A stretch of DNA of 24,454 nucleotides from Nitrospinota bacterium (GTDB taxonomy: Bacteria > JAUXIQ01): assembly GCA_030620925.1 (NCBI GenBank), contig JAUXIQ010000002.1, positions 1-24,454 on the forward strand, given 5' to 3'. Shown piece by piece: positions 16,555-23,727 of this stretch; within the stretch, counting starts at the first letter, position 1, and every line of letters begins with the position of its first letter. A program made the position numbers and the translations under genes. Below the pieces are notes generated by a model, which saw only the letters and a program-made list of their open reading frames with translations, was not told the origin of the DNA and ran no database searches.

Positions 16555-17150
16555 TATCGAGAGTTTTATCTTTTACCCGGATTGTCGGAAACTCGGCGAA
16601 CGTCTCGGACGTGAAAGCGGACCCGGGCGGCGGTCCGAATATTACAATGGGACATTTTGCCCCGGCTGGGGACGACTCTTTCCCCATAGATACGGACTAC
16701 GTAGTATCGGTAGGGGTACCCGGGAGCGGAAGGCAGGCGGCGGTGGGGTACGCCGACCCCCTGAACACGCCGAAGGCTCTGAAAGGGGATAAACGGATTT
16801 ACGCGCGGAAGGCGGACGGGTCTGTTGGGGTCGATTTGTGGCTACATGCTGACGGAACGGGCCGCCTGGAAAACTATAACGGGTCGGTTACTCTCGCGCC
16901 GGACGGTACGCTGACTCTTTTAAATTCTAACGGTTCGTACACGGTCGGGGCGGACGGGTCCCAAACGGGGGCAAATGGGGCCGGCTCCTTCGGGCTCCTG
17001 GCAAATGGGGACTTTGTAGCCAACGGCGCGGTGATCTCAGCCGCAGGTGCCGTCACAGATGCCTCAGGTAAGACGCTCGGAACGCACGCACACCCACAGG
17101 ACAGCGACAGCAACGGAGATACTCAACAGGACACGGGAGGCCCACTGTGA
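16545..17150 (+). CDS. Baseplate spike protein, Mu gp45-like
   Basis: A 201-residue membrane-piercing central spike. The N-terminal 100 residues form the Mu gp45 OB-like part (DYVVSVGVPGSGRQAAVGYA, then GDKRIYARKADG). The rest is a repetitive beta-helix (NGSVTLAPDGTLTLLNSNGS, and the VGADGSQTGANGAGSFG turn region). Near the C-terminus GTHAHPQD supplies the HxH motif (H181, H183) that in Mu gp45 and P2 gpV binds an iron ion at the tip apex. The start overlaps the hub gene by 10 bp and the stop overlaps the next gene by 4 bp. Confidence 0.93.
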   Translation: MGLISRVLSFTRIVGNSANVSDVKADPGGGPNITMGHFAPAGDDSFPIDTDYVVSVGVPGSGRQAAVGYADPLNTPKALKGDKRIYARKADGSVGVDLWLHADGTGRLENYNGSVTLAPDGTLTLLNSNGSYTVGADGSQTGANGAGSFGLLANGDFVANGAVISAAGAVTDASGKTLGTHAHPQDSDSNGDTQQDTGGPL

Positions 17151-17590
17151 CCCAGCAAGGAGACGTTTTACTCTTTCAAACTATAGACGACGGTGATATG
17201 CTTGTCGAAAATGGTATAGCCCAAATGTCCGGAGGTTTAGAAACCACTGTATACCTGTCTATGTTCGGGGGTAACGAGGACGACCCGGGGCAGTCTGACA
17301 CTACCGAAACGTGGTGGGGCAACCTGGACGAGATCGACCCGGCACGGCAGTACCGCAGCGCAACCCAGAATCTGCTACAGGCGTTACCTGCTACGGCCCG
17401 GAACTTGAGGCGGGTAGAGGATGCGGCCGAAAGTGACCTCGCCTGGATGGTTACAGAGGGGGCGGCGTCTGCGGTCAAGACTGAGGCTACCATCCCAGCA
17501 CTTAACCGGGTTCAGATCGACGTAAACATTGTGGCTATAGGTGGGGAAGAAACTTTCACGTACATTGAGAATTGGAAATCCGCAACATGA
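17147..17590 (+). CDS. Baseplate wedge protein, Mu gp46-like
   Basis: A 147-residue protein beginning with GTG, preceded by CGGGAGG, and overlapping the spike stop (GTGA). The sequence GGLETTVYLSMFGGNEDD, then TWWGNLDEIDPARQYRSATQ and LAWMVTEGAASAVKTEATIP, is diagnostic of the Mu gp46 family (GP46 domain), an equivalent of the gp25-like wedge component. It is followed by the gp47-like gene, the usual order. Confidence 0.92.
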   Translation: MTQQGDVLLFQTIDDGDMLVENGIAQMSGGLETTVYLSMFGGNEDDPGQSDTTETWWGNLDEIDPARQYRSATQNLLQALPATARNLRRVEDAAESDLAWMVTEGAASAVKTEATIPALNRVQIDVNIVAIGGEETFTYIENWKSAT

Positions 17591-18783
17591 GTTTAGATAC
17601 CCCAACAACTAAAGAGATTAGCGACAACATAATCGCCCAGCTTGAGGCGTCTTTAAACCAAACGATTCCGCTATTGCCTAAGTCTTTTATGCGGGTGTTG
17701 TCGAAAGCTATCGCCGGCGTTTTTATCCTCCTGTATAAATACGCTGGATTTATCTTTCTACAGATGTTCGTTCAGACCGCCTCGATTAAAGACACCGTAG
17801 TCCTCGGCGTAACAGTTAGCCCCCTCAAATTTTGGGGCCGGCTTATAGGTATTGGGGATCCGGTACCGGCTACAAACGCGGAATTACTCATCGATATCAC
17901 AGTGGAGACCCAGGCGGGAGTTCTGCCGAGCGGTTCGCCGCTGATACGGTCTGATACGGGTGTAACGTATTTAACAATCGGAGCGGTTGCGCTCAACGCC
18001 GCAACGGTCCAGGCCGTAGCGCGGGCCGCTTCGGACCAGACGGGCGGGGGTGGGTCAGGTGTTATCGGAAACTTAGAACCTGGGGACATTATCTCTTTTG
18101 CTAACCCCCTGCCGAACGTAGCCCGTAACACTGTTGTGACCTCCCAAGTAGGCACCGGGGCCAATGCTGAGAGTACAGACGCTTACCGGCAACGTATCAT
18201 AGACCGATTTCAGAAACGCCCACAAGGTGGGGCGTACGCAGACTATGAGCAGTGGGGGGAAGAAGCTGCCGGGGTGATAAACGTTTACCCATACACAAGC
18301 GATTGCCCTGGCCAAGTTGACGTATACTGCGAGGCGACCGTAGCCAGTTCGGGAGACCCAGACGGGATACCCTCGTCGGCCCAACTGCAGGCGGTTTTAG
18401 ACTCCATCGAATTTGACGAGAACGGACTGGCCACGAGGCGCCCGGCGAACGCATTGGCCAATGCGTTTCCCATCACCCGGACTGGCTTTGACGTTAAAGT
18501 GGCGGGCCTAATTACGGATAACCTGGCACAAGTTCAAGCGGGCATAGAGTCGGGTGTAACAGAATACTTTCTTGGGAGAGAGCCTTACATCATCGGCTTA
18601 TCAATCCCGCCCCGCCGAGACCGAATAACCGAGAGCGCCCTGGGGGGTATTGTAGAAGACATTGTAAGCGCGTCTGGCGGCGTGTTTGCTGGCATAGTGC
18701 TAACCCTCCTAACCGAACCCGTGACTATATACACTCTTGGGATCGGAGAGAAGGCGAAAGCTGAGTCGGTGGTTTTCGTATGA
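17587..18783 (+). CDS. Baseplate J-like protein, Mu gp47-like
   Basis: I choose the ATG at 17587, which overlaps the upstream stop (ATGA) with GGAAA 8 bp ahead; a TTG at 17572 would add five residues. The 398-residue product has the baseplate J core: FIFLQMFVQTASIKDTVV-like start (GFIFLQMFVQTASI), LKFWGRLIGIGDPVPAT, NTVVTSQVGTGANAESTDAY, RQRIIDRFQKRPQGGAYADY and a C-terminal wedge segment. It forms the baseplate wedge with the gp46- and gp48-like proteins. It overlaps the next gene by ATGA. Confidence 0.92.
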   Translation: MSLDTPTTKEISDNIIAQLEASLNQTIPLLPKSFMRVLSKAIAGVFILLYKYAGFIFLQMFVQTASIKDTVVLGVTVSPLKFWGRLIGIGDPVPATNAELLIDITVETQAGVLPSGSPLIRSDTGVTYLTIGAVALNAATVQAVARAASDQTGGGGSGVIGNLEPGDIISFANPLPNVARNTVVTSQVGTGANAESTDAYRQRIIDRFQKRPQGGAYADYEQWGEEAAGVINVYPYTSDCPGQVDVYCEATVASSGDPDGIPSSAQLQAVLDSIEFDENGLATRRPANALANAFPITRTGFDVKVAGLITDNLAQVQAGIESGVTEYFLGREPYIIGLSIPPRRDRITESALGGIVEDIVSASGGVFAGIVLTLLTEPVTIYTLGIGEKAKAESVVFV

Positions 18784-19595
18784 CTTTCTTAAATATTTTT
18801 AAGCACCTACTACCGAACGCCCGCGCGTGGAGGATAACCACGGATAAGCGGTTACGGGAGTTTTTTACGGGGTTATCGGGTACAGGTGCCGACGTTAAAA
18901 TATTTATAGATAGGGTCTGGTCAGACCTGAGCCCACAGTTAACTCGGGAGTTATCAAAATGGGAAAACCAATTCGGCTTACCTGGGACTAATCTATCCGA
19001 TCAAGAGAGGCGGGATCGATTAGAAGCTACTTGGAAAGCTTTAGGTGGCCAGGATCCCCGGTATATTCAAGACACCCTACAATCGAATGGGTTTGAAGTA
19101 TACGTCCACGAATGGTGGGAGCCAGGTACGGAAGCGGCTGTGGGGGTCAAGGGGTGCGCCACCCCCCGCAACCCTTTGACTTGGTTACGGCGTGGGTTTT
19201 TTTCAAGCTCTCTTTTAGTTGAATGTGGCGAGCCTTTCGCTGAATGTGGCGAGCCTTTCGCCGAATGTGGTAACAGCTTAAACCCCCAAGGGTACCCGCT
19301 CGTTAATAAAGTTTTACAAACAACACCGGATTTAATATGCTTAGCTGGTGAAGTAGTTATGGAATGTGGGGAACCGGACGCCGAGTGTGGTAACTACTTC
19401 GGATTTGTGGACTCTATTCGAGAGTATATAGTCCCGGGTAACCCAGATAAGTGGCCGTACTTCCTGTACATCGGAGGTGAGACGTTCGGAGATCTCGCGC
19501 AAGTTGAGCCCAATAGGCGGGACGAATTTGAAGCGTTATGTCTGAAGATCTGCCCTTTACAACAATGGCTCGGCATTTTGGTCGAATACACCTAA
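18780..19595 (+). CDS. Baseplate protein, Mu gp48-like (DUF2313), with cysteine-rich repeats
   Basis: A 271-residue protein following the gp47-like gene by ATGA overlap. The N-terminal half (IFKHLLPNARAWRIT, then RLEATWKALGGQDPRYIQDT and FEVYVHEWW) is that of the Mu gp48/YmfQ family, which joins wedges to the tail fibre. Residues 148-164 hold the repeat ECGEPFA twice followed by ECGN, and residues 195-205 hold ECGEPDAECGN. The C-terminus (WPYFLYIGGETFGDLAQVE, then CLKICPLQQWLGILV) is again family-like. The paired cysteine repeats could bind metal or form disulfides; this is unproven. Confidence 0.88.
   Translation: MTFLNIFKHLLPNARAWRITTDKRLREFFTGLSGTGADVKIFIDRVWSDLSPQLTRELSKWENQFGLPGTNLSDQERRDRLEATWKALGGQDPRYIQDTLQSNGFEVYVHEWWEPGTEAAVGVKGCATPRNPLTWLRRGFFSSSLLVECGEPFAECGEPFAECGNSLNPQGYPLVNKVLQTTPDLICLAGEVVMECGEPDAECGNYFGFVDSIREYIVPGNPDKWPYFLYIGGETFGDLAQVEPNRRDEFEALCLKICPLQQWLGILVEYT
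19221..19271 (+). repeat. 21-bp tandem repeat inside the gp48-like gene
   Basis: Two 21-bp copies (19221-19241 and 19242-19262) differ only at the last base, and a third partial copy (GAATGTGG) follows. Each encodes ECGEPFA. Near-identity at synonymous positions suggests a recent duplication. A diverged related copy occurs at about 19362-19394. Confidence 0.85.
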
Positions 19596-19606
19596 GGAGT
19601 GTACAA

Positions 19607-21778
19607 ATGGGACTAAACCCCGAAACGCAATTCCCTGGAAAAATAGAACCCTCGAGCCCCGAGTACCCCTATGGGGAAGCAAGAAATGTCACGGTATCTG
19701 GAGACGGAACCGGAACCCCGTGGATCGCAGCCCTCACGAACGACTTATTTGGGCTACAGCAAACCCTACTCTCTGAGGCTGGCATAGTGCCAAGCGGGAA
19801 CCCAGATACAGTGGTAGATTCGGACTATTTTAATGCGTTCCGGTTGTTATTCGGTAGAGCGGTTAAAAACATTGTGGACTTAAGACTCGAAGAAGGTGTG
19901 GCCCAGGGGCAGCTCATGGACGTTTTGGGCCACACGGTAGCTGGCGACGGCGGTGGCGGGCCCCCCAGAACGTGGAATGTGGGCGCAGGTCAAATAGACG
20001 ACGGCGTCAGCATAGTGGTACCCGGTGGCATTATCGGAACCCCGTCCACGACGGGTGCCTGGGTTTGGCCCGAAGGTTCTGTGGTCTCCTACCGCGCGTG
20101 GGGCGGCATAGTTGAGGCCGTTACCGGGATAGGATCAAGTCAGGTCAAACTTACCATAGACGCCCCCTTCGAGCTTGCAGCGGATCTGGTCGTCCCCCGG
20201 AACATAGAGTTGATCTGGAACATTAACTCCCTGGCCTCGGCTTCTGGGCCTTTTACCCTCACCTTGTTACGGCGGCCGAGAGCTGGAAGATACCAACTTT
20301 TTGACGAAACCGTAACGGCGCAAGCGGGGTCAGGTCTGGGCCAGAAGTTCCCATCTGGACATGCTGAGTGGTGGGGGTTGTCGGAGGCGGGTACTGACGC
20401 CTTGAACTCCATAGCGCTCCAGGCCTCCGTAGACAACGCCAGCTCATGCGCCTGGCCTGCGGGCACGTACGCTTACGATGTGGGGTTAGTTATAGACACT
20501 GCCGGTAAATGGGGTGGGCTATCCTCTTGTGGCGCGGCGGGTAACTCCGGCGGGGAACCCGACGTAAACACCACGCGGATAATATATACTGGAACCGGTC
20601 GAGGCATCGACGTCGTTGGCTCAGGCACCGAGGGTAAGGAGAACATCCATCTGCACGATTTCTCACTGTGGGACGGTAGTGGGTTCCTGGCATCCGCCGG
20701 GCTCTACTTAGGTTCGGGGGTTTTGGTAACAAAAAGCAGTTTTAAAAATATCCACCTTAAAAACTTCCAAAAAGTGGGTGCGTTCGGGCTTGAGATCGGG
20801 AAGTGTTTGGAAAGCATATTTGAGAACGTTTATGCCCAGGATTGTTATGACGGTATAGGGTCTTTAAACGGAACCATGACAACACTTAATTTTACCAGTT
20901 GCTGGTCCCGTACAAACCTGCGATATGGGTGGAGTTTTAATAGTGCTGTAGGTAACGGGAGCAGTTTCTATAATTGTCTGGCTGAAGGGAACGGCGACGC
21001 GGGGCTCGTATTAGACGGAGTCCGTTCTATGGATTTCATAAACTGGTATTCCGAGGCTAATAACCTTACCAGTTTCACGACACCGATTATTATTGGCAAC
21101 AGTACTCTCGCCAACAACATACGTTTCTTCGGTGGCACAATAGACGATGCCGTGGGCGGAACTTCAGTACGCCTGGATAACGCCGAACGTGTGGTCTTTT
21201 ATGATATGTCCCTAACTACTTTTAACAACGGGTTTATGACCGCCTCGGCCAACACTTTGCAGTGCGCATTTTACACCACATCTGGAGCGGGTTTAGTCGC
21301 GGGGGTAGCTTCGGGCGTTAACGTCGTAGATGCAAAACTCCGAGACTCGGTTCGCCCGTCTTTCTTAGCCAATATCACCGCCTCTCAGAATAACGTGACT
21401 GGGGACGGAACGTCTTATGACTTAACGGGGCCTATATGGACCGAAGACCACAACGTGGCCTCCGGCTTTACGAACGGTACCTTTACCGCCCCTATAGTAG
21501 GTAACTATAGTTTTAGTGGGATCTGGAACCTGAGAGGTCTAACCGTGGCCCATACGAATATAATACTCCAGTTAGTAACCACGGGGGGCACCTACCTTAT
21601 GGGGCTGTATGGGTCTGGGGCAGCTAACGTATCTGGCGACTTAGCCTTGGCCGGTAGCCTTTGCAGTGTTCCGATGGATTTAGGGGATACCGCTATTTTA
21701 AATGTAATAGTCCAAAATGGTACCATAGTCGTAGATATTGACCCGACAACTATTTTTTCCGGTTTTTTAAATCCCTAA
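19607..21778 (+). CDS. Tailspike / tail fibre with right-handed beta-helix
   Basis: I choose the ATG at 19607 because TAAGGAGT lies ahead with good spacing; an in-frame ATG at 19538 would overlap the previous gene by 58 bp without a comparable site. The 723-residue product has an N-terminal adaptor (ARNVTVSGDGTGTPWIAALT, then LLSEAGIVPSGNPDTVVDSD) found on fibres of related phages, a central run of parallel beta-helix coils (IHLHDFSLWDGSGF, FKNIHLKNF, FENVYAQDCYDGIGS, FYNCLAEGNGDAGLVLDG), and a C-terminal jelly-roll or C1q-like trimerisation domain (FTAPIVGNYSFSGIWNL). It is the only host-recognition protein in the window. Any polysaccharide-degrading activity cannot be judged by eye. Confidence 0.85.
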   Translation: MGLNPETQFPGKIEPSSPEYPYGEARNVTVSGDGTGTPWIAALTNDLFGLQQTLLSEAGIVPSGNPDTVVDSDYFNAFRLLFGRAVKNIVDLRLEEGVAQGQLMDVLGHTVAGDGGGGPPRTWNVGAGQIDDGVSIVVPGGIIGTPSTTGAWVWPEGSVVSYRAWGGIVEAVTGIGSSQVKLTIDAPFELAADLVVPRNIELIWNINSLASASGPFTLTLLRRPRAGRYQLFDETVTAQAGSGLGQKFPSGHAEWWGLSEAGTDALNSIALQASVDNASSCAWPAGTYAYDVGLVIDTAGKWGGLSSCGAAGNSGGEPDVNTTRIIYTGTGRGIDVVGSGTEGKENIHLHDFSLWDGSGFLASAGLYLGSGVLVTKSSFKNIHLKNFQKVGAFGLEIGKCLESIFENVYAQDCYDGIGSLNGTMTTLNFTSCWSRTNLRYGWSFNSAVGNGSSFYNCLAEGNGDAGLVLDGVRSMDFINWYSEANNLTSFTTPIIIGNSTLANNIRFFGGTIDDAVGGTSVRLDNAERVVFYDMSLTTFNNGFMTASANTLQCAFYTTSGAGLVAGVASGVNVVDAKLRDSVRPSFLANITASQNNVTGDGTSYDLTGPIWTEDHNVASGFTNGTFTAPIVGNYSFSGIWNLRGLTVAHTNIILQLVTTGGTYLMGLYGSGAANVSGDLALAGSLCSVPMDLGDTAILNVIVQNGTIVVDIDPTTIFSGFLNP

Positions 21779-21792
21779 GGAGGCAAGTCCAC

Positions 21793-22701
21793 ATGTGGAA
21801 CCCTTTCAGCATAGGTAAAATTGTAGAGGGGGTGGCGTCCGGCGCCGACTCCCTTATACAAACGTTTCGGGGCAGTACCCAGGAACGGGACCAGCAGTCC
21901 CACGACGAGTTCAACACGGTCCAAAAGTCGTTCGCAGCGGAGTTCAACGCTCGGACAAACCGTAGTTGGTGGGACTCGTTGTGGGACGGGTTTAATAGGA
22001 TGCCGCGCCCGGTAACGTTCCTGGCGTTAGTGTACTATTTCCAACTCGCCTATGCTGACCCCGCAAAGTTTCAGATTTTAAATGTCGTTCTTGACTCTAT
22101 CCCGGATCGGATGTGGGGTATGGCATTTATGATTTTAGGTTTCTATTTTACCTTAAAACATAGCCAGCGTATGCAGGAGACAAAAGGTAAGCTCGCCCAG
22201 AGTGACAAGGAGTTTGCTGCAATGCAAGGGCGGATAAAAGCTCTCCGGAGCCAGCCAGAAGCGCCCCAGGTGGAGCAGTTGCCGCCGGGGTATCTTACGG
22301 CCCGGTCTGAAATGGAAACAGGCGTACAGGAGATCAAAGGCGCCGAGGATAACCCCCGGATAGTTGAATACCATAAGGCTACAAGTCTGAAAGCGGGCAA
22401 CGACGAAACCGCCTGGTGCTCCGCTTTTGTAAACTGGTGCATGCTGACCGCCGGGATAGCCCGAACAGATAAAGCGAACGCTCGCTCCTGGCTCGACTGG
22501 GGCGTACCTCTCACTGAGCCTCAGGAGGGATGTGTTGTGGTATTCAAGCGCGGCTCAGAAGCTTGGCAAGGCCACGTTGGTTTTTTCGTTGGATTTCAGG
22601 GGGACCAGGTGCTATGCTTAGGGGGTAATCAAGGTAACGAAATTAATATTTCCGGGTACTCTAAAAGTAGGGTTCTCGGATACCGATGGGCTAAAACTTA
22701 A
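21793..22701 (+). CDS. Holin-peptidase fusion (GTA-type 3TM holin domain plus TIGR02594-like peptidase)
   Basis: A 302-residue protein with two halves. Residues about 1-125 resemble the 3TM holin family linked to gene transfer agent release: FAAEFNARTNRSWWDSLWDG, FNRMPRP, then hydrophobic segments at about 73-89 and 106-121. A charged helical linker (125-165) follows. Residues about 170-302 look like an NlpC/P60 or CHAP-type cell-wall peptidase of the TIGR02594 type: DNPRIVEYHKAT, WCSAFVNWC with Cys209, GHVGFFVG with His261 and GGNQGNEINI with Asn279. AAGGAGG precedes the ATG. Joining both functions in one chain is unusual, since they are normally separate genes. Topology is unclear: two segments would leave the enzyme in the cytoplasm unless a third is present or a lesion forms. 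Confidence 0.8.
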   Translation: MWNPFSIGKIVEGVASGADSLIQTFRGSTQERDQQSHDEFNTVQKSFAAEFNARTNRSWWDSLWDGFNRMPRPVTFLALVYYFQLAYADPAKFQILNVVLDSIPDRMWGMAFMILGFYFTLKHSQRMQETKGKLAQSDKEFAAMQGRIKALRSQPEAPQVEQLPPGYLTARSEMETGVQEIKGAEDNPRIVEYHKATSLKAGNDETAWCSAFVNWCMLTAGIARTDKANARSWLDWGVPLTEPQEGCVVVFKRGSEAWQGHVGFFVGFQGDQVLCLGGNQGNEINISGYSKSRVLGYRWAKT

Positions 22702-22715
22702 ACAGGGGAGAGATC

Positions 22716-22778
22716 ATGGCACCAAAAGCCTCAGGCGGTAAAGGCAAAAAACGGCCTAAACCAAAGACTAAAAAATGA
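22716..22778 (+). CDS. Lysine-rich 20-residue peptide
   Basis: A short open frame encoding MAPKASGGKGKKRPKPKTKK, with an excellent AGGGGAGAG ribosome binding site and an ATGA overlap with the next gene. Nine of 20 residues are lysine or arginine. It could be a true microprotein that binds nucleic acid or membrane, or a leader whose translation opens the start of the membrane protein gene that follows. I do not recognise a family. Confidence 0.6.
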   Translation: MAPKASGGKGKKRPKPKTKK

Positions 22779-23239
22779 TTATAAATCTCCTGATATGTGC
22801 GGCCTTGTGTCTCGGTACGCTCCAGACCAAATGGTGGGACCGGTACGCGGCGCTGTTTTTCTTGACGCCGGTAGTGCTGGTGAATGCAGTCGGTGAGAGC
22901 ATACCAGGAGAGTTTTACTATTTTACATGCGCGGCCATGGATAGGGAGGTATTATTTTTCCTGGTAAGTTCAGGGCTATTTATCGAGCTGGCGTGTGCGG
23001 CCTTCGCTGCAATCGTATTAAGCTTTTTCGGGTGGGGGCTTTGGGTAGCCTACCAGCCGCCCACCTGCTATAATCTCGCGTCAACTCTATATTATATTTG
23101 GGTTCTGTCTATTTTGCTGAAAGGGAGCGGGGCGCGTGCAGGAATTAAAAGCCTTCTTGATGATTATCGGCGGCCTGCTTTGGTTCATAGCCACGATTTA
23201 CAGATGCTGGGCAAAGGTGGTGCAACGTGGACCGAATAG
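22775..23239 (+). CDS. Multi-pass membrane protein, unknown
   Basis: A 154-residue protein with hydrophobic segments at about residues 2-16, 26-40, 58-98 (long, could cross twice) and 103-115. It starts at an ATGA overlap with the lysine-rich peptide and has a hydrophilic tail. Its place after the holin-peptidase fusion suggests a lysis role, for example a second holin or antiholin, but no family is recognised. The tail (from about residue 121) is encoded by DNA that may also carry two other frames. Confidence 0.6.
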   Translation: MIINLLICAALCLGTLQTKWWDRYAALFFLTPVVLVNAVGESIPGEFYYFTCAAMDREVLFFLVSSGLFIELACAAFAAIVLSFFGWGLWVAYQPPTCYNLASTLYYIWVLSILLKGSGARAGIKSLLDDYRRPALVHSHDLQMLGKGGATWTE

Positions 23240-23303
23240 AAACCTTGACCTCCTCCGGGACCGCTCTCGCCCTGGCGGGGAAAATTGTAGGGGTGATCCC
23301 TGA
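23136..23303 (+). CDS. Possible nested single-TM microprotein (GTG start)
   Basis: A 55-residue open frame starting at GTG with AAGGGAG about 8 bp ahead, in a frame different from both neighbours. It begins MQELKAFLMIIGGLLWFIAT, one clear transmembrane helix with an acidic-basic N-terminus, and continues with a basic tail (YRCWAKVVQRGPNRN). It overlaps the end of the 22775 gene and the start of the 23227 gene. The ribosome binding site and helix argue for it; the overlap and rare start argue against. Confidence 0.4.
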   Translation: MQELKAFLMIIGGLLWFIATIYRCWAKVVQRGPNRNLDLLRDRSRPGGENCRGDP

Positions 23304-23478
23304 CGTGCTGGCCTGCGTGGCCTTGGTGGTGGGTATAATCCTGTCAACCTGGCTCATACGTAAAGCTCGGGCCGATACGAAACTGGCCTTACAGAATGCG
23401 ACATTGAAAGAGCTTGAGATTGGAATACTTAGAGAGCAGGTCCGCCCTGTGTCGGAGCGGACCCGCGAAGAGGATTAG
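23227..23478 (+). CDS. Single-TM small membrane protein, lysis-associated candidate
   Basis: An 83-residue protein starting at GTG with AAAGGTGG six bases ahead. It has an N-terminal polar/alanine-rich stretch, one long hydrophobic segment at about residues 19-48 (VIPDVLACVALVVGIILSTW) followed by RKAR, and a charged helical C-terminus (LKELEIGILREQVRPVSERT). The layout fits a small class-II-like or pinholin-type holin or an inner-membrane spanin fragment; neither is provable by eye. Its stop overlaps the converging minus-strand gene by 4 bp. Confidence 0.55.
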   Translation: MDRIETLTSSGTALALAGKIVGVIPDVLACVALVVGIILSTWLIRKARADTKLALQNATLKELEIGILREQVRPVSERTREED

Positions 23479-23723
23479 TATTTAGGGGCGGCCCGGTCGG
23501 GACCTTGTTCCTTATCTGTTTTAAGAGATATAACTACTTCGGGGAGTATCTCCAGCCGGTTTGAGTCGAACCAGTGGGGCTCCGGTTTCTTGTTGGGATC
23601 GTCGGTTTTAGGTGAGACTAAATATTGGTCGCAGCCGGTAAGGTATTGGCAGAAACCTACGATTATCCCGCTAAAACCTGTTACAATGTCTGTACATTTT
23701 TTCCCTAAGTTTCGGTTTTTCAT
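23475..23723 (-). CDS. Small lipoprotein (LTGC lipobox)
   Basis: An 82-residue protein. It has a basic N-region (MKNRNLGKK), a moderately hydrophobic stretch and a lipobox LTGC ending at Cys31, followed by Asp32. AAGGAGG lies 9 bp before the ATG and overlaps the stop of the previous gene in this strand, so translation is coupled. The mature part (about 52 residues) has several prolines near its start (SPKTDDPNKKPEPHW). Small lipoproteins beside lysis genes are often outer-membrane spanins (Rz1-like), but Asp after the lipidated Cys retains lipoproteins in the inner membrane of enteric bacteria, which argues against that. Confidence 0.65.
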   Translation of the reverse strand: MKNRNLGKKCTDIVTGFSGIIVGFCQYLTGCDQYLVSPKTDDPNKKPEPHWFDSNRLEILPEVVISLKTDKEQGPDRAAPKY

Positions 23724-23727
23724 ATCT

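Noticed and set aside
23486-23512. GGCCCG-GTC-GGGACC hairpin as a terminator between the convergent operons
   Set aside because: Its stem is short with a bulge, lacks a T-run and lies inside the lipoprotein coding sequence.
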